NCBI GenBank assembly: GCA_001683825.1
Contig: LXTR01000006.1
Coordinates: forward strand, 1 to 51,899
DNA length: 51,899 nucleotides
Direction of reading: 5' to 3'
Source: Flavobacteriaceae bacterium CP2B
Lineage (GTDB): Bacteria; Bacteroidota; Bacteroidia; Flavobacteriales; Flavobacteriaceae
Position numbers and translations under genes: made by a program. Below the pieces are notes generated by a model, which searched no databases, was not told where the DNA came from, and worked only from the letters and a program-made list of their open reading frames with translations. Below, piece by piece: positions 1 through 8,173 of this stretch (position 1 is the first letter of the stretch; each line of letters begins with the position of its first letter).

Positions 1-53
1 GGCCTAACTTACACCCGGGGCGGGGTTGGGAGAACCCCATGCCTGCTTCCAAT
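1..53 (+). repeat. Direct repeat, copy 1 (hairpin-containing)
   Basis: The first 30 bases are identical to bases 173-202, and the similarity continues imperfectly to base 53. The copy contains a hairpin: GGGGTT at 22-27 pairs with AACCCC at 33-38 around a five-base loop. The element starts at the window edge, so it may be longer. No reading frame is supported here. It could be an intergenic repeat family of this genome or the tail of an upstream element; the sequence does not decide. Confidence 0.8.
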
Positions 54-172
54 CATTTTGCCGCAGGAAGCCAGTTTTCCGGTCGTAGAGGCATTGGGGA
101 TGGCTATCCATATCCGCTAGCGCTTTTCCCGGGGATTTTTATTTGGTACCCGCAAGCTTGTTGCAGGGAGTG

Positions 173-225
173 GGCCTAACTTACACCCGGGGCGGGGTTG
201 GGCGAAGCCCGTACCCACTTCCAAT
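173..225 (+). repeat. Direct repeat, copy 2 (hairpin-containing)
   Basis: This is the second copy of the element at 1-53, starting 172 bases downstream. The first 30 bases are exact and the rest has diverged. The hairpin has changed: here GGGC-gaa-GCCC (201-211) can form instead of the GGGGTT/AACCCC stem. The rest of the 1-392 stretch upstream of the esterase gene shows no gene or clear promoter that I can support. Confidence 0.8.
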
Positions 226-392
226 ATGTATCACCCAATGCAGGATGGGGTGTAAACATCAAACATAATTTCAAAATCATTCCGCCAATTGCGTAAATTA
301 GATGCTACGGGAAGTGGGGGCTTAAAGTACGTCGCATCAAATGGGGGGCTCCTGGTTCAAGGCACCTTCTTCCGGGAGCTAATACGCCAGTT

Positions 393-1406
393 ATGATGAA
401 AAAATCAATAGTAGTTGCCCTTCTCGGCATCGTTCTGTGGGTGATGCCACAGGGGCTTATAGCCCAAACATGCGGTACGGGGGAGTTGGATCCAAGGATC
501 AGCTATTTTTTAAAGTTGATAGGATATCAGGATTTTACCCTGGAGGAATTACGTGCCATGCCCATCGACAATATTAAGTACGCCGGCCCGCCTCCCATGC
601 CGTATCCAAAGGAAGATGTCAGGCGTATTAAAATTACGGAAGACAGCATTCCCGTCCTGGTCTTTAACCCAACGAATGCGCGTGAGGCACCCATCATCAT
701 CAATTACCATGGGGGTGGGTTTATTTCGCCTTTATTGGAAGGGTTGGAACACAGCTTGTGGCAGGAAGCCCGGACCTATGGGGCCATTGTTTTCGCGGTC
801 GATTACAGGGTTGCCCCGGAGCACAAGTTTCCCGCAGCGGTAGATGATAGTTATAATGCCTTCCAATGGATCGCTGCGCATGGCGGTGAATTTGGCGGGG
901 ATACCAACCGGATGGTGCTGATGGGCAACAGTGCCGGGGCCAACCTGGTGACGGTGATTACACACCGCGCCAGGAAAGAAGGCCTGGCGGGCAAAATTAA
1001 ACTGCAGGTCTTAAATGGCCTGCCTGTTGACCTGCGCCCGGGCCATTTGGAAACCTCTGTTTCTTACCGGGAAAACGCCTGGGGATATTTTCAGACCAAA
1101 GATGCCACCTATTTTTCGATTGAAACCTATGCCCCCGGTGCATATGACCACCCGGAAGTGTCACCCATTCTGACCGAAGACCTGGCCGGTTTGCCACCTG
1201 CCGTGATGATCACCGCGGAGTTTGACCCGTTTAGGGATGATGGGTTCTTGTATGCCGCCAGACTCAGGGAAGCCGGGGTAAAGGTGTGGGACAAGTGTTT
1301 TCCGGGACAGATCCATTGCCTGATTGGCTTGCCCCCTGATGCGGAGCAATTACAGGAATTTGCGGCCTTGGTGCTAACCGCGATGCAGGAGTGCTTTGCC
1401 GATTAA
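393..1406 (+). CDS. Exported alpha/beta hydrolase, HSL-type esterase/lipase
   Basis: This is a carboxylic-ester hydrolase of the hormone-sensitive-lipase-like group (bacterial family IV). The oxyanion-hole motif HGGG is at residues 106-109. The nucleophile lies in GNSAG with Ser180, and the likely acid and base are Asp278 (EFDPF) and His308 (QIHC). A hydrophobic signal peptide covers residues 1-25 and ends in IAQ, so the protein is probably periplasmic or secreted. The 337 residues fit the family. Two adjacent ATGs (393 and 396) make the start ambiguous by one codon. It stands alone, with a repeat-containing region upstream and a Fur-family gene downstream. The substrate is unknown; de-acetylation of sugars or small-ester hydrolysis is only inference. 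Confidence 0.88.
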   Translation: MMKKSIVVALLGIVLWVMPQGLIAQTCGTGELDPRISYFLKLIGYQDFTLEELRAMPIDNIKYAGPPPMPYPKEDVRRIKITEDSIPVLVFNPTNAREAPIIINYHGGGFISPLLEGLEHSLWQEARTYGAIVFAVDYRVAPEHKFPAAVDDSYNAFQWIAAHGGEFGGDTNRMVLMGNSAGANLVTVITHRARKEGLAGKIKLQVLNGLPVDLRPGHLETSVSYRENAWGYFQTKDATYFSIETYAPGAYDHPEVSPILTEDLAGLPPAVMITAEFDPFRDDGFLYAARLREAGVKVWDKCFPGQIHCLIGLPPDAEQLQEFAALVLTAMQECFAD

Positions 1407-1566
1407 AATGTCGTTACACCTAAGATGCGAGAGCGATACCCGGTTGGGTAGCGCGTATACAAGACGGCAAAATGCGCATTGGAATTGGCTAGGCTTCCGG
1501 CAATTGCAGGCTACCAGTGCAATCTGGCTTGCTCCCCGATGGGAATTTTATTTGCAACTTTGAATA

Positions 1567-1980
1567 ATGAGCGAGATAGAAGAACTCCTGAGAACGAAAA
1601 AAATTCGGCCCACGGCCATGCGCCTCCTTATTTACAGGTATATGGCAGGCCGGGACGCGGCCATGGCTTTGAGCGATATTGAAAATGCCTTTACCAAAGT
1701 GGACAGGACCACCCTGTACCGCACCCTGAAAACCTTTGAGGAGAAAGGGGTTGTTCACCAGATAGAGGACGGTACCGGGATTTCAAAGTACGCCCTCTGT
1801 GAACCCGGCTGCAATTGCAGCATAGAACAGGACCTGCACCTGCATTTCCATTGCAGCAACTGTGGAGAAACGGTGTGTCTGACCGAGCATAAAATTCCGC
1901 AGATCAACCTGCCGGAAGGCTATCTGGCGGAAGACGTCAACCTGGTGGTTACAGGCCTGTGCGAGAAATGCAGTACTTAA
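1567..1980 (+). CDS. Fur-family metal-dependent transcriptional regulator
   Basis: This is a metal-sensing repressor of the Fur superfamily, 137 residues long. An N-terminal winged helix (about 1-80) includes the recognition-helix segment DRTTLYRTLK at 46-55. The C-terminal dimerisation part has a histidine cluster (HLHFHC, 91-96) and two CxxC pairs (Cys96/Cys99 and Cys132/Cys135) that would hold the structural zinc. The gene lies 43 bases upstream of a Zn/Cd-type P1B ATPase in the same direction. A role in zinc or other divalent-metal homeostasis (Zur-like) is therefore likely, but the sequence alone cannot separate Fur, Zur and PerR. It starts at the only good ATG before the helix-turn-helix. 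Confidence 0.9.
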   Translation: MSEIEELLRTKKIRPTAMRLLIYRYMAGRDAAMALSDIENAFTKVDRTTLYRTLKTFEEKGVVHQIEDGTGISKYALCEPGCNCSIEQDLHLHFHCSNCGETVCLTEHKIPQINLPEGYLAEDVNLVVTGLCEKCST

Positions 1981-2023
1981 AAATGCACTTCCATTGCATT
2001 GCTCAAAGTGAGAACTTGCAGGC

Positions 2024-3964
2024 ATGATAAAGCAAAAGTCGGACCCGGGCCAATTGGAGGGCACTACACCAGGCACAATGCGCCCCCCGGGCATTTCAAT
2101 GTCAGGCTTTAAAGTGTATCTCCCTGCCGTCTTCAGTTTTATCTTACTGGGCGCAGGCTTGGTTATGGATTATTTGGCCGTCGGGTCATTTTTCGGGGAC
2201 TGGGTCCGGGCCACCTGGTACCTGATTGCCTATATCCCTGTGGGATGGCCGGTTGTTATGGCGGGGTGGAAAAGTATCCAAAAGGGAAATTTCTTTACCG
2301 AATTCCTCCTGATGTCCATAGCAACCCTGGGTGCCTTCGCCCTTGGCGAATACCCGGAGGGGGTGGCGGTGATGCTCTTTTACGCGGTAGGGGAACTCTT
2401 CCAGAACGCGGCGGTCACCAGAGCCAGGGGCAATATCAGGGCTTTGCTGGATGTCAGGCCCCAGACTTCCATGGTGTACCGGGATAAGAAATACACGCCC
2501 GTGAGGCCTGAAAGCGTTCAGATCGGCGAGAAAGTCCGTGTACGGGTGGGAGAGAAAGTCGGCTTGGACGGTACGCTTTTGTCTGAACGCGCGTCGTTGA
2601 ACACCGCTGCCATTTCCGGTGAAAGCAAGCCCGCAACCCTTTACAGGGGCGACAAGCTCCTGGCCGGAAGTATCAACCTCGAAGGGGTGATCGAATTCGA
2701 AACCACCAGGGAATTCAAGGACAGCTCCATCGCCCGCATGCTGCATTTGGTGCAGGAGGCTAGCGCGCGTAAATCCAAAACGGAACTCTTTATCCGGAAG
2801 TTCGCGAAGGTGTATACCCCCATCGTGGTATACCTGGCATTGGGCCTGGCACTGCTCCCGTATTTTTTTGTACCGGACTACGTTTTCCGGGATTGGTTGT
2901 ACAGGGCATTGATATTCCTGGTTATTTCATGCCCCTGCGCCCTGGTTATCTCTATCCCACTGGGGTATTTTGGAGGATTGGGAGCGGCTTCGCGCAATGG
3001 TATCCTGTTTAAAGGCGCGTCTTTTCTCGATGTGGTAACGCGGATTACCACCATGGTGATCGATAAGACGGGGACCCTAACCAAAGGGGTATTTAAAATC
3101 AAGCATATCAAAACCTTCGGGATAAGCGAACAGGAGTTGATGGGGTACCTGGTCGCCATGGAGAAGCATTCCACACACCCTATTGCCGGGGCTATCCTTG
3201 AATACCAACCGCAGCTTGACGGATTTGAAGCCACTGAGGTAATGGAAGTGGCAGGCCGTGGGTTGACTGGCATCGTTAACGGAAAACGGGTTTTGGTTGG
3301 GAATGAGTCGCTGATGGCATCCGGGCAGGTAAGCCTGCCCAAAGAAACAACGGTATTGGCCGAATCACTCGTCATGGTCGCCGTGGATGGCACCCTGAAG
3401 GGGTATGTGGTGGTCGCCGATGAGCTCAAGGAGGATGCCCGGGACGCGATACGGCAAATTCGTGCCTCGGGGATTTCAAATATCATAATGCTCTCCGGAG
3501 ATAAGGAGGCCATTACCCGACAGCTGGCAACCGATCTGGGAATCACCAAAGTGCAGGGGGCGCTGCTCCCTGAAGACAAATTGCGGGAAGTAGCGACCCT
3601 GAAAAGGGATCCGGACGCGGTAGTCGCTTTCATGGGCGATGGCATTAACGATGCCCCGGTTCTCGCGGCCAGTGATGTGGGAATTGCCATGGGGGGGTTG
3701 GGGAGCGATGTGGCCATAGAGGCGGCAGATGTCATCATACAAACAGACCATCCTTCTAAAGCGGCACGGGCCATTGCCATAGGCCGGTCTACCAGGCAGA
3801 TTGTCTGGCAGAATATTGCGTTGGCCTTCGGTGTAAAATTCGCGGTCCTGCTCCTCGGCGCGTGGGGCGTGGCAACCATGTGGGAAGCCGTATTCGCCGA
3901 TGTGGGTGTCGCATTGCTCGCCATTCTGAACGCGGTAAGGCTGCAAAAGATGCATTGGGACTAA
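2024..3964 (+). CDS. Heavy-metal P1B-type ATPase (Zn/Cd/Pb type)
   Basis: This inner-membrane pump exports a heavy-metal cation at the cost of ATP. It has 646 residues and all the P-type landmarks: the CPC motif in the membrane at 303-305, the phosphorylated aspartate Asp347 in DKTGTLT, the P1B-specific HP dipeptide (STHPIAG), and the hinge GDGINDAP near 538-545. The last membrane segments carry a lysine (VKFAVLLLG) and an aspartate (FADVG), the pair typical of Zn/Cd/Pb exporters (ZntA/CadA type) rather than copper pumps. There is no N-terminal CxxC metal-binding domain. The N-terminus is uncertain: in-frame ATGs at 2078 and 2099 would remove a hydrophilic leader and keep every membrane segment. 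The upstream Fur-family gene probably regulates it. Confidence 0.92.
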   Translation: MIKQKSDPGQLEGTTPGTMRPPGISMSGFKVYLPAVFSFILLGAGLVMDYLAVGSFFGDWVRATWYLIAYIPVGWPVVMAGWKSIQKGNFFTEFLLMSIATLGAFALGEYPEGVAVMLFYAVGELFQNAAVTRARGNIRALLDVRPQTSMVYRDKKYTPVRPESVQIGEKVRVRVGEKVGLDGTLLSERASLNTAAISGESKPATLYRGDKLLAGSINLEGVIEFETTREFKDSSIARMLHLVQEASARKSKTELFIRKFAKVYTPIVVYLALGLALLPYFFVPDYVFRDWLYRALIFLVISCPCALVISIPLGYFGGLGAASRNGILFKGASFLDVVTRITTMVIDKTGTLTKGVFKIKHIKTFGISEQELMGYLVAMEKHSTHPIAGAILEYQPQLDGFEATEVMEVAGRGLTGIVNGKRVLVGNESLMASGQVSLPKETTVLAESLVMVAVDGTLKGYVVVADELKEDARDAIRQIRASGISNIIMLSGDKEAITRQLATDLGITKVQGALLPEDKLREVATLKRDPDAVVAFMGDGINDAPVLAASDVGIAMGGLGSDVAIEAADVIIQTDHPSKAARAIAIGRSTRQIVWQNIALAFGVKFAVLLLGAWGVATMWEAVFADVGVALLAILNAVRLQKMHWD

Positions 3965-4053
3965 CCGCATCCAGAACGGCTGGCAGGCAATAGTGTACGT
4001 CCGGCAAGAAGGAAAGCAGCCGGGTGCATTTAGGATCCCTGATCAGGCGTTGA

Positions 4054-4386
4054 TTAGGGCGCCCTGTTAATGACCTTGACAATTTTATAATCCACCAGGC
4101 CCAATGTTACAATGTTCAACCATAAATTGGATTTGGTTTCAATCGTGTAGGATTCCGTATGTAGTTGCTCCACCAATGCATCTACGTCACTTTTTAGTAC
4201 GTTGATGCCAATCAGGTGCAGGTCACCACTTTTTTTGAATTCCAAATCTTTGGTTTTTTCACCAAAAAAATGGCCTCCATGCTCAAAAGGGGCTATCTCG
4301 GTGTTGACCGGAAATTGCTGTACGGAACAGGATGAAATGCTGGCGGTTAACAAGATTCCCAGGAAGGATTTTTGTGCGGTATTCAT
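4054..4386 (-). CDS. Small lipoprotein of unknown function
   Basis: A 110-residue predicted lipoprotein. A short signal sequence ends in SISSC, with the lipidated cysteine near residue 21. The mature part is mixed polar sequence with a hydrophobic patch near the C-terminus (NLWLNIVTLGLVDYKIVKV). I do not recognise a named domain; its size and pattern fit small conserved flavobacterial lipoproteins, but I cannot assign a role. It runs convergently with the P-type ATPase gene, 89 bases apart. A perfect TAnnTTTG element lies just upstream of its start (4415-4422), which supports independent transcription. Confidence 0.75.
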   Translation of the reverse strand: MNTAQKSFLGILLTASISSCSVQQFPVNTEIAPFEHGGHFFGEKTKDLEFKKSGDLHLIGINVLKSDVDALVEQLHTESYTIETKSNLWLNIVTLGLVDYKIVKVINRAP

Positions 4387-4414
4387 GGTGCTGAAACATT
4401 TGAAAGTTCGGGGT

Positions 4415-4422
4415 CAAATGTA
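4415..4422 (-). promoter_or_regulatory. Candidate -7 promoter element for the 4386 lipoprotein gene
   Basis: On the minus strand the bases read TACATTTG, a perfect match to the Bacteroidota -7 consensus TAnnTTTG. The start codon at 4386 lies 28 bases further on, a normal leader length. No clear TTG -33 element is seen at the usual distance, which lowers confidence. Confidence 0.45.
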
Positions 4423-4618
4423 GGAGGGTGCAGGCCGGGTCTCATTGACTTTGGTTAAGAAAGCCGCTTGCGTGAGGCGATTATTATTCCTGTAACTACA
4501 GGATAGGGAGCATAGGCCGTAACCGTATTACCCGGATTACCAGCGATAGGGCAGGGGTTTTTCCCGGAAAGGAAAGGGGAGTGGCTGCCGGTTTGGCGTA
4601 ATGTGCCGGCAGAAGTCC

Positions 4619-4963
4619 TTAGGAATAAAGCCGGTCTTTCGGGATCTTTAGTTCCTCAAGGACCATTTCCCGGAGCGCCTGTAGCTCTTTTTGATAGTTG
4701 GGGTTTTCTTCTTCGCTGGGTTTTAATTCCGAAAGGATTTCGAAAACAAAGCTAGCGGCTTCCGTTTCATTCCAGTCTTTTTGGAAACTTCGGTTTCTGT
4801 GGTTTCCAAATGTAAGCTCCATTCGATGCCTGTTCCATTTGGATAGCATGTCGGTACTGGCGTCTACCAGGACCCGGTTGTTGGTGACGTTCCTGATTTG
4901 AAATACGCCCATCTGTGGCTTCATTTGTTTATAGGCCTCTTTGAGTTCTTTTCTGGTCTTCAT
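4619..4963 (-). CDS. GIY-YIG-like nuclease-family protein
   Basis: A 114-residue protein with the overall look of small GIY-YIG-family proteins. It has a GVFQIRNVTNNRVLVD beta-hairpin around residues 19-34 and then a basic helix (WNRHRMELTFGNHRNRSFQKDW), where the family carries catalytic arginine and histidine. The defining GIY and YIG triplets are degenerate (GVF and VLV), so activity as a nuclease is uncertain. Its start overlaps the stop of the upstream ester-cyclase gene by four bases (ATGA), which indicates translational coupling in a three-gene operon with 5416-5778 and 4960-5379. An inverted repeat (CTGCCGG/CCGGCAG, 4585-4612) lies just after its stop and may be a weak terminator. Confidence 0.68.
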   Translation of the reverse strand: MKTRKELKEAYKQMKPQMGVFQIRNVTNNRVLVDASTDMLSKWNRHRMELTFGNHRNRSFQKDWNETEAASFVFEILSELKPSEEENPNYQKELQALREMVLEELKIPKDRLYS

Positions 4964-5379
4964 CCTTGAATAAATCCTAGTTGTTTCATCACGGTATGCC
5001 GGTCAAAAACCTGCGTATGCCCGCTGATCAAATTGTCCTGAAAATGGTAAATGGTCATCCCGGTGGTTTTTATGGCCCTTTTGGTGGGGGGGTATTCCCC
5101 GATCATGCCCAGGTTGGTCCCCGTTAAGATCCAGGTGATGGCCACATGGTTTTCTTCGGGGATGGCAGAGGTGATCTCAAAATGCATGTCGGGAAAAGAT
5201 TGGAACGAAAAATTCAGTCGCGCTTTGAATTCAGGATGGGATAAGGTTTTCCCCTCCCATGGATCGGCCGTATCGAGATGGATGGTGTATGCCTTGTGGA
5301 CATATTTTCCGACCTTTTCCATTTGTTTTTTATTCCAGATCTCTTCCATAAACTCCCGAAGGAATTGTTCTTTATCCAT
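4960..5379 (-). CDS. Ester cyclase / SnoaL-like polyketide-cyclase-fold protein
   Basis: A 139-residue protein of the SnoaL-like ester-cyclase group within the NTF2 fold. Recognisable elements are the N-terminal helix with NKKQMEKVGKYV, the middle strand pair SFPDMHFEITSAIPEENHVAITW, and the C-terminal HVFDR-like segment (TQVFDRHTVMKQLGF). Members bind small hydrophobic or sugar-like ligands, and many have no known reaction. It is the middle gene of a minus-strand operon: 36 bases after the 5416-5778 gene and overlapping the next gene by four bases. There is no signal peptide, so it should be cytoplasmic. Confidence 0.8.
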   Translation of the reverse strand: MDKEQFLREFMEEIWNKKQMEKVGKYVHKAYTIHLDTADPWEGKTLSHPEFKARLNFSFQSFPDMHFEITSAIPEENHVAITWILTGTNLGMIGEYPPTKRAIKTTGMTIYHFQDNLISGHTQVFDRHTVMKQLGFIQG

Positions 5380-5415
5380 GGCTAAAAAGTTAGGTGTGTA
5401 CGGTATGGGCCGGCT

Positions 5416-5778
5416 TCACCGGCCCAATTCACTAAAATTCTTATGCGTGGCCTGCCAGGTCCATTCAGACCGGCCAAAATCACCGGTATCTTCCACGACC
5501 TTCATCCGGGTTTCATCGATGATTTCAATGGTGATGCTCCCATGTAACCGATCCTCTCCGACAGGGATATCAGCCCATGTCAGTTGAATGGTATTCCCGC
5601 TTTGCTTTCCATGCCCTACATGGCACCAGCGTTCACCCAAATCATGGGTTGCCGCCATACCGTTCATGCCAAGCCAATAGACTTCTTCCCCAACGATGCG
5701 GAGCCAGAACAGGTTATTCCCCTGTGACTTCCAAAAGCCTTCCCTTATCGGTTTATTTTTATGCTCGCGCACGGTCAT
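5416..5778 (-). CDS. Conserved-looking beta-rich protein of unknown function
   Basis: A 120-residue protein that I do not recognise. It is rich in tryptophan and alternating beta-strand patterns (FWLRIVGEEVYWLGM, GSITIEIIDETRMKVV), which suggests a small beta-barrel or lipocalin-like fold. There is no signal peptide. It is the first gene of the operon leading to the ester cyclase and the GIY-YIG-like gene. A TAnnTTTG-type element (5822-5829) lies upstream. The TPR-AraC regulator at 6070 is divergent, so the 5779-6069 gap is a shared control region. Confidence 0.6.
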   Translation of the reverse strand: MTVREHKNKPIREGFWKSQGNNLFWLRIVGEEVYWLGMNGMAATHDLGERWCHVGHGKQSGNTIQLTWADIPVGEDRLHGSITIEIIDETRMKVVEDTGDFGRSEWTWQATHKNFSELGR

Positions 5779-5821
5779 CCCATTTTTTCCGAAGCTGTGG
5801 GCTTCCTGCGTTTTTCGGCCT

Positions 5822-5829
5822 CAAAAGTA
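5822..5829 (-). promoter_or_regulatory. Candidate -7 promoter element for the 5778-4619 operon
   Basis: The minus strand reads TACTTTTG, a perfect TAnnTTTG match, 43 bases before the start codon at 5778. No good TTG element was found about 20 bases further upstream. The element lies in the 290-base divergent region shared with the regulator gene at 6070, where I see no other gene. Confidence 0.4.
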
Positions 5830-6069
5830 GTGCAAATGTTAGAAAGAAGCGCTATCATAGCCGGCCCGGGAACCGTTTGCGTATTTCATCCGTGCTATGA
5901 TGCAGGCGAAATCCTGGCCCTGAACGGGCCTGTACAGCGGTTACCGGCAGCCGGCTGGAATACACCAAAATGGGCACCCTCTCCAATAAAATGCCCGGTT
6001 TTAACCCGGGCGACCCCCCCGGGTATATTTCCTTTTTTATCTTTACCGAAGATCCAGAAAAGGCCCCCG

Positions 6070-7866
6070 ATGTCCTCAGATTCCATGTTAGAGCGCATAA
6101 AGTCCATAGCGGTTTTACCCTTTGTGAATATTGGCCCTGTGGAAAATGAATATTTTGCAGATGGCATCACAGAAGAAATTATCAATGCCCTTACCAGGGT
6201 AGGGGGGCTCAAAGTTACCGCCCGCACCTCCTCTTTTTACTACAAGCATAAAAATATCGATGCCCGTATCATCGGTAATGAGTTGGGGGTAGAAACCCTG
6301 CTGGAAGGGAGTATACGTATTTTTAACGACCGCGTCCGGATAACCACCCAGTTGGTACGCACAGATACCGGCTTTCATTTGTGGTCTGAAAACTTCAACA
6401 GGCAGCTTTCCGATATTTTTGCGCTCCAGGATGAGATCAGCCTGAATATTGCCGAGCGTATAAGGGAGCACTACGGGCATTTGGACATTCAGGACCACCT
6501 GATAGAGACGCCTGCATCGAACGTGGAAGCCTACAAACAGTATTTAAAAGGGTTACAGCTGAGGATGCGGTGGAATGCCGCGGATGTGGCCTCGGCAATC
6601 ACCTACTTCACACAATGTATCGAGTTGGACCCTTCTTTTTCTAGGGCTTATTTTGAAAAAGGCTGGTGCATCGGTATGCTCAGCAGTTGGGGCTACAGGG
6701 AAAAGGAAAAAGGACTGGGGGAAGCCTACAACCATATAAACAAGGGGCTCGAACTGGACCCAAATTCGTCCCTGGGGTATTACGCCAAAGGAACGATCAG
6801 TTTTTGGGGGTATTGGAATTACAGGGACAGTTATACATTCCTGCGTAAGTCCCTGGAGATCAACCCCAATGCAGCCGAGGTGCGGGATGCCCTGGCCGAC
6901 TTTTTTGCGGCCCTGGGCCAAATAGACCGGGCACTGGAGCAAAACCAGAAGGCACTGGTCTTAAACCCCCTGTCTGCGAACCTCCATTTTACCAGGGGGA
7001 ACCTGCTTTATTTTAAGCGGGACTATAAGAATGCCCTTTTCCATATTGAAAAGGCATTACGCCTGGACCCTGGTTTCCCGATAGCCCTGGAAATGAAAGC
7101 GGCAGCCCTAATCTGGGATGGGCAACAGGAACAGTTTGCAATTTACAGTGGAAATACCCGGGGACTCGAACGTCCCAAAATCTGCCAGTTCCTGTACGAT
7201 GCCATTCACCACACCACAGTTTTCAATATTACGGAGGAAGAACTAAGGGAAGAACTGGATACCGCTTCTACGCGCAGTTTACGTGCCTGGGAACTCTACC
7301 TGGAAATTTACCGGGGGAACCAACCGAAAGCGTTGCAAATGCTGGAGGAACAGCTACGCCAACGATCCGGGCAACTTTTTAATTTTAAAAACGATCCGTT
7401 CCTGGATCCACTACGCGAGTCTGATTTGTACAAAAAACTCGAAGCCTCCGTTTTTGAGGCATCGGCAATGCCCGTCTTCGAAGGGTCTGCGCCCCCCGTA
7501 GACCCCCCCTGTCCCCTGAGCGGGGAAGAACAAGAAGAGTATGCGGCGGCCGTGACCAAAGCAATGGGGGAGGAGTTGTACCTGGACCCAGGGCTATCGC
7601 TGAAGAAGATGGCCGCTACCGTGGCATTGCACCCCAATAAACTTTCCTGGTTGCTGAATAACCATTTTGGCAAGAACTTCAATGACTTTGTCAATACCTA
7701 CCGGGTACAAAAATTTCAGCAACTGGCACTCATGCCCGAAAACAAACAGATTACCCTGCTGGGCCTTGCCTATGATAGCGGGTTCAATTCCAAAACCGTA
7801 TTCAACACCTTTTTTAAGCGGGATACGGGCATGACCCCCAAACAATGGGTTAAAACACACTCCTGA
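6070..7866 (+). CDS. TolB-N/FlgO-like + TPR + AraC-type regulator
   Basis: A 598-residue multidomain regulator. Residues 1-140 form a TolB-N/FlgO-like domain (SIAVLPFVNIGPVENEYFAD, then TLLEGSIR and RITTQLVRTDTGFHLWSENF), as found at the N-terminal side of many TPR-bearing regulators and adenylate cyclases. Residues about 160-420 are TPR repeats with PN/PS turn residues. The last ~100 residues are an AraC/XylS helix-turn-helix (LSLKKMAATVALHPNKLSWL and GLAYDSGFNSKTVFNTFFKR). No membrane segment is seen, so this is a cytoplasmic DNA-binding protein. The reading frame is open back to 5761, but that would overlap the divergent gene and has unconvincing sequence, so I use the ATG at 6070. The signal and target genes are unknown. 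Confidence 0.85.
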   Translation: MSSDSMLERIKSIAVLPFVNIGPVENEYFADGITEEIINALTRVGGLKVTARTSSFYYKHKNIDARIIGNELGVETLLEGSIRIFNDRVRITTQLVRTDTGFHLWSENFNRQLSDIFALQDEISLNIAERIREHYGHLDIQDHLIETPASNVEAYKQYLKGLQLRMRWNAADVASAITYFTQCIELDPSFSRAYFEKGWCIGMLSSWGYREKEKGLGEAYNHINKGLELDPNSSLGYYAKGTISFWGYWNYRDSYTFLRKSLEINPNAAEVRDALADFFAALGQIDRALEQNQKALVLNPLSANLHFTRGNLLYFKRDYKNALFHIEKALRLDPGFPIALEMKAAALIWDGQQEQFAIYSGNTRGLERPKICQFLYDAIHHTTVFNITEEELREELDTASTRSLRAWELYLEIYRGNQPKALQMLEEQLRQRSGQLFNFKNDPFLDPLRESDLYKKLEASVFEASAMPVFEGSAPPVDPPCPLSGEEQEEYAAAVTKAMGEELYLDPGLSLKKMAATVALHPNKLSWLLNNHFGKNFNDFVNTYRVQKFQQLALMPENKQITLLGLAYDSGFNSKTVFNTFFKRDTGMTPKQWVKTHS

Positions 7867-8173
7867 GCGGCTACCGGCCTGTACCACGCAGCAACCCCTT
7901 GTGCACGTATGGACGGTTAGCTTATACCTTTATGCAACAAACGTATTCGCCGTTGGGAAAATGTTCGTGCTTATAATCCGGAACGACCCGCCTCTGGTGA
8001 ATACCTATTTTTGGCCTGTAACCTACAGATACGGGACAGCGTGGTTAGCGGGGGCATTGGCAACCCGGCCAGGGTGCTTTGCACGGGGCAGAAGGCCAAC
8101 TACTCGCGCACCGCGGTGGAATGGCCTGTCGCCATGCCCCTCGTTTTGATATCCATAATAATATAGGTAGCAG
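7867..8173 (+). other. 307-base intergenic stretch, nothing recognised
   Basis: Between the stop of the TPR-AraC regulator and the SDR gene I see no convincing reading frame, promoter consensus, hairpin with a T-tract, or RNA gene. The short open frames in it have no recognisable protein features. Confidence 0.5.

Noticed and set aside
1529-1562. TTG-23-CAACTTTG promoter for the Fur-family gene
   Set aside because: The -7-like element ends only four bases before the ATG, so the transcript would start at or inside the start codon; not strong enough to list.
2878-3924. Long minus-strand frame inside the P-type ATPase gene
   Set aside because: It is the mirror of a strongly supported gene; the translation is rich in Ser/Ala/Thr and has no domain.
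6039-6046. TATCTTTA as a -7 element for the regulator at 6070
   Set aside because: One mismatch and no TTG at the right distance; common by chance in this genome.
5761-6069. N-terminal extension of the TPR-AraC regulator frame
   Set aside because: The frame is open, but the residues are proline-rich and without domain character, and the extension would overlap the divergent gene's start. The domain begins right after the ATG at 6070.
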